From the NCBI GenBank assembly GCA_012730015.1, contig JAAYBT010000045.1, positions 1 through 32,674 of the forward strand: 32,674 nucleotides of DNA, read 5' to 3'. The DNA is from Clostridiaceae bacterium. GTDB lineage: Bacteria; Bacillota; Clostridia; Acetivibrionales; DTU013. Below, piece after piece: positions 32,022 through 32,674 of the stretch. Under the pieces are notes generated by a model. It ran no database searches. It was not told where the DNA came from and saw nothing but the letters and a program-made list of their open reading frames with translations. The translations under genes and the position numbers were made by a program. Every line of letters begins with the position of its first letter. Within the stretch, counting starts at the first letter, position 1.

Positions 32022-32222
32022 ATGAGGGCAAAACAGGCAATGGCACGCAAATGTACTATAGGAAGGAAACGCAACAAAGCAATAGCAGAAATAATAAAGT
32101 ATGATTTGGGAACTGGCAGGGAAGGCGAATTAGTCTTGACGACAAAGACATATCGCGACCCTACTGCCGATAAGGTTAGTCGACTATTGAAGAAAAGAAA
32201 AATAAACATGTTAGGAGGCTAA
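32022..32222 (+). CDS. Small basic hypothetical protein of the integrated element
   Basis: 66 aa, Lys/Arg-rich (MRAKQAMARKCTIGRKRNKA, then SRLLKKRKINMLGG). GGAGGTG lies ten bases before the ATG. It is followed after only four bases by the HTH gene, so they share a transcript. No domain was recognised. A DNA- or RNA-binding role is a guess from charge only. The 260 bp before it are AT-rich, with no clear promoter. Confidence 0.65.
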   Translation: MRAKQAMARKCTIGRKRNKAIAEIIKYDLGTGREGELVLTTKTYRDPTADKVSRLLKKRKINMLGG

Positions 32223-32226
32223 GAAC

Positions 32227-32418
32227 ATGAATACAGTGACAGAACAAAGATTTTGTACAACAAAGGAATTCCGGGAGAAGTATTTTCCTGTTTCTGATAT
32301 AAAGCTGCGTGAAATGATTAACAGGGAAGGCGCGCCGGTTATTAGGGTGGGGAGGAAATTCTTAATTCCTATTGAAAGATTCCTGGAATGGATTGAAAAA
32401 GAAAAGATCATGGTGTAG
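32227..32418 (+). CDS. Excisionase-like HTH (MerR-type fold) protein
   Basis: 63 aa. FCTTKEFREKYFPVSDIKLREMINREGAPVIRVGRKFLIPIERFLEWI follows the excisionase/helix-turn-helix_17 pattern: one helix-turn-helix, then VIRVGRKFLIPIE strand and W. AGGAGG precedes the ATG. Such proteins either direct excision or regulate element genes. Confidence 0.82.
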   Translation: MNTVTEQRFCTTKEFREKYFPVSDIKLREMINREGAPVIRVGRKFLIPIERFLEWIEKEKIMV

Positions 32419-32429
32419 ACAAACAAAAA

Positions 32430-32447
32430 GCCGGTGGTGATACCGGC
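32430..32447 (+). other. Hairpin between the HTH and primase genes
   Basis: GCCGGT-GGTGAT-ACCGGC, a perfect 6-bp stem with no T-run, just before the primase ribosome site (GTGAGG). Confidence 0.6.
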
Positions 32448-32471
32448 GGCAGAAAGTGAGGCGATATATGA

Positions 32472-32674
32472 TTGACACATACAAAGTATAACATATTGGA
32501 TTACATACTTCAACAGACGGGCGCAAAGCCTCAGAGACAAGGCAGCAAGGTATTATTGAATCCTTGTCCGATATGCGGACATCGGGATCATTTTTTTGTA
32601 TATCCTAAAAACAATAGTTATTATTCTTTTTCCGGCTGCTGCAAAGGCGGGAGTATTATTGATGCTTTCATGGA
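32472..32674 (+). CDS. CHC2 zinc-finger DNA primase, N-terminal part (runs off window)
   Basis: 67 codons are visible. ILDYILQQTG, PCPICGHRDHF and FSGCCKGGSIIDAFM form the CxxC/H...C zinc-finger domain of replication primases, here of the phage/element type. The first in-frame candidate start is TTG at 32472 after GTGAGG (spacing ten). An overlapping ATG at 32468 gives a seven-residue open frame in another frame that stops at 32491. Expected helicase/TOPRIM domains lie beyond the edge. Confidence 0.8.
   Translation, partial: MTHTKYNILDYILQQTGAKPQRQGSKVLLNPCPICGHRDHFFVYPKNNSYYSFSGCCKGGSIIDAFM

Overview
This window looks like the chromosome of an anaerobic, Gram-positive Clostridia-type Firmicute. 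The sequence signs are strong AGGAGG-type ribosome sites, a 2-oxoacid:ferredoxin oxidoreductase, the [FeFe]-hydrogenase maturases HydE/HydF/HydG, an Agr-type peptide signalling locus, and a CotH/VTC locus. I cannot name the species. All assignments were made by reading the sequence; no database search was run.

Layout, left to right. (1) 1-1940: the tail of a membrane protein, a heavily structured intergenic stretch, an archaeal-type phosphoglycerate mutase (minus strand), and a tandem array of 60-bp units in the divergent spacer before the next gene. (2) 1941-7568: an anchored extracytoplasmic protein of unknown function; a TcdA-type enzyme fused in frame to a P-loop ATPase; and a four-gene oxidoreductase operon (ferredoxin, alpha, beta, gamma) with its own near-consensus promoter. 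(3) 7595-10361: YmaF-like, CapA-like and BioY genes. bioY carries a BirA-type operator on its promoter. An Ala tRNA follows, preceded by a duplicated copy of its own 5' end. (4) 10461-14071: a translationally coupled pair (unknown helical-repeat-like protein and C45-type autoproteolytic acyltransferase), a decayed SDR gene and an intact SDR gene. (5) 14072-18564: a structured leader with a candidate terminator, then TM1266-type regulator, hydE, hydF and hydG. No structural hydrogenase is in the window. (6) 18696-21514: a PiT phosphate transporter, its DUF47 partner and a MurG paralogue. (7) 21486-24742: an Agr-like quorum-sensing locus. agrB-agrD run on plus; a LytTR regulator and GHKL kinase run on minus, tail to tail with agrD. 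(8) 25035-30327: VTC polyphosphate-polymerase domain protein, DUF4956 membrane protein, CotH kinase, OmpR-type regulator and histidine kinase, preceded by 11-bp-phased direct repeats. (9) 30328-32674: a mosaic of tRNA 3'-end pieces and terminators, then a probable integrated element. The left junction is a 45-nt 3' half of a Lys(CTT) tRNA. The element carries a DUF6076-like gene, a small basic protein, an excisionase-like HTH protein and the start of a CHC2 zinc-finger primase.

Points most worth a second look: the TcdA-ATPase fusion, which hangs on a T7 run; the three-cysteine AgrD peptide; the phased operator in front of the VTC/CotH operon; the 60-bp repeat array; the structured leader of the hydrogenase-maturation operon; and the tRNA-Lys junction. 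No individual gene family looks wholly new; the novelty is in arrangements and regulatory DNA.
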